40,857 bases of DNA from NCBI GenBank assembly GCA_019429185.1, contig JAHYJH010000017.1, positions 1 through 40,857 on the forward strand, read 5' to 3'. The notes under the pieces are model-generated. The model was not told the DNA's origin. It saw only the letters and a list, made by a program, of their open reading frames with translations, and did no database searches. The position numbers and the translations under genes were made by a program. The first letter of the stretch is position 1; the number at the start of each line of letters is the position of its first letter. Positions 40,736-40,857 of the stretch are shown here, one piece after another. The DNA is from Vicingaceae bacterium (GTDB lineage: Bacteria > Bacteroidota > Bacteroidia > Flavobacteriales_E > Vicingaceae).

Positions 40736-40857
40736 CCCAAGTTGCAGCTAATTAACCCGAACTTCCTTTATTTAAAGCATATTGGTAATTTTTAATTTCC
40801 AGTTTGTGTACTACGGATTTTTTTGTAAAAGGTTGTTTTTTTATTTTTAGGGTGGTG

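Overview
The window is a chromosomal stretch of an AT-rich member of the Bacteroidota, most likely Flavobacteriia-like. The support is a short RpoD of the Bacteroidota type (289 residues), two secreted proteins ending in a type IX secretion (T9SS) sorting domain, A-rich translation starts without clear Shine-Dalgarno sites, a fused MoaC-MoaB protein, and the Bacteroidota -7 promoter box TAnnTTTG just upstream of about sixteen genes. No rRNA, phage, transposase, integrase or CRISPR array is visible. There is one tRNA, tRNA-Ser(GGA).

Layout. 1-2.8 kb: queE and rpoD are divergent around a heptamer repeat array, then moaCB. 3-5.7 kb: an accessory island with a small secreted protein, a frameshifted lipoprotein gene, a higBA toxin-antitoxin pair whose toxin carries a nonsense codon, and an intact Fic toxin with a VbhA-like antitoxin. 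5.9-15.2 kb: housekeeping genes (cdd, two DUF1573 proteins, an aminotransferase, a patatin/outer-membrane barrel protein, a deacetylase-upp-membrane protein operon, radC, a SET-domain protein). 15.4-19.6 kb: a sugar-acid-like cluster of a WecB-type epimerase, an unusual ribulose-phosphate-epimerase/CBS fusion overlapping a DAHP synthase, and a KdsC-type phosphatase. 19.6-26.7 kb: a DnaQ-like exonuclease, an FAH-family enzyme, sppA, folK, an OmpA/TPR lipoprotein, a tiny Cys-rich lipoprotein between two strong terminators, and a DoxX/MauE-thioredoxin protein. 26.8-32 kb: a Wzz-like chain-length protein, an O-antigen ligase-like protein, then kynU and kmo. 32-35 kb: an arsenic operon (arsR-arsC-acr3) and two HMA metal-binding proteins. 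35-37.3 kb: tRNA-Ser, hicAB and corA. 37.3-40.7 kb: a tandem duplication of a secreted protein with seven 58-residue repeats and a T9SS tail, each copy preceded by the same structured DNA element.

Two things stand out. First, the Rpe::CBS - DAHP synthase - KdsC series has the shape of a Kdo pathway (isomerase with CBS pair, PEP condensation, phosphatase), but the first two enzymes come from other families. Second, the intergenic DNA is full of small repeats: four loci built from heptamers of one family (nnnnAAT), a MITE-like hairpin flanked by a direct repeat at the sppA stop codon, several long palindromes, and a palindrome that supplies the last codons of the O-antigen ligase gene.
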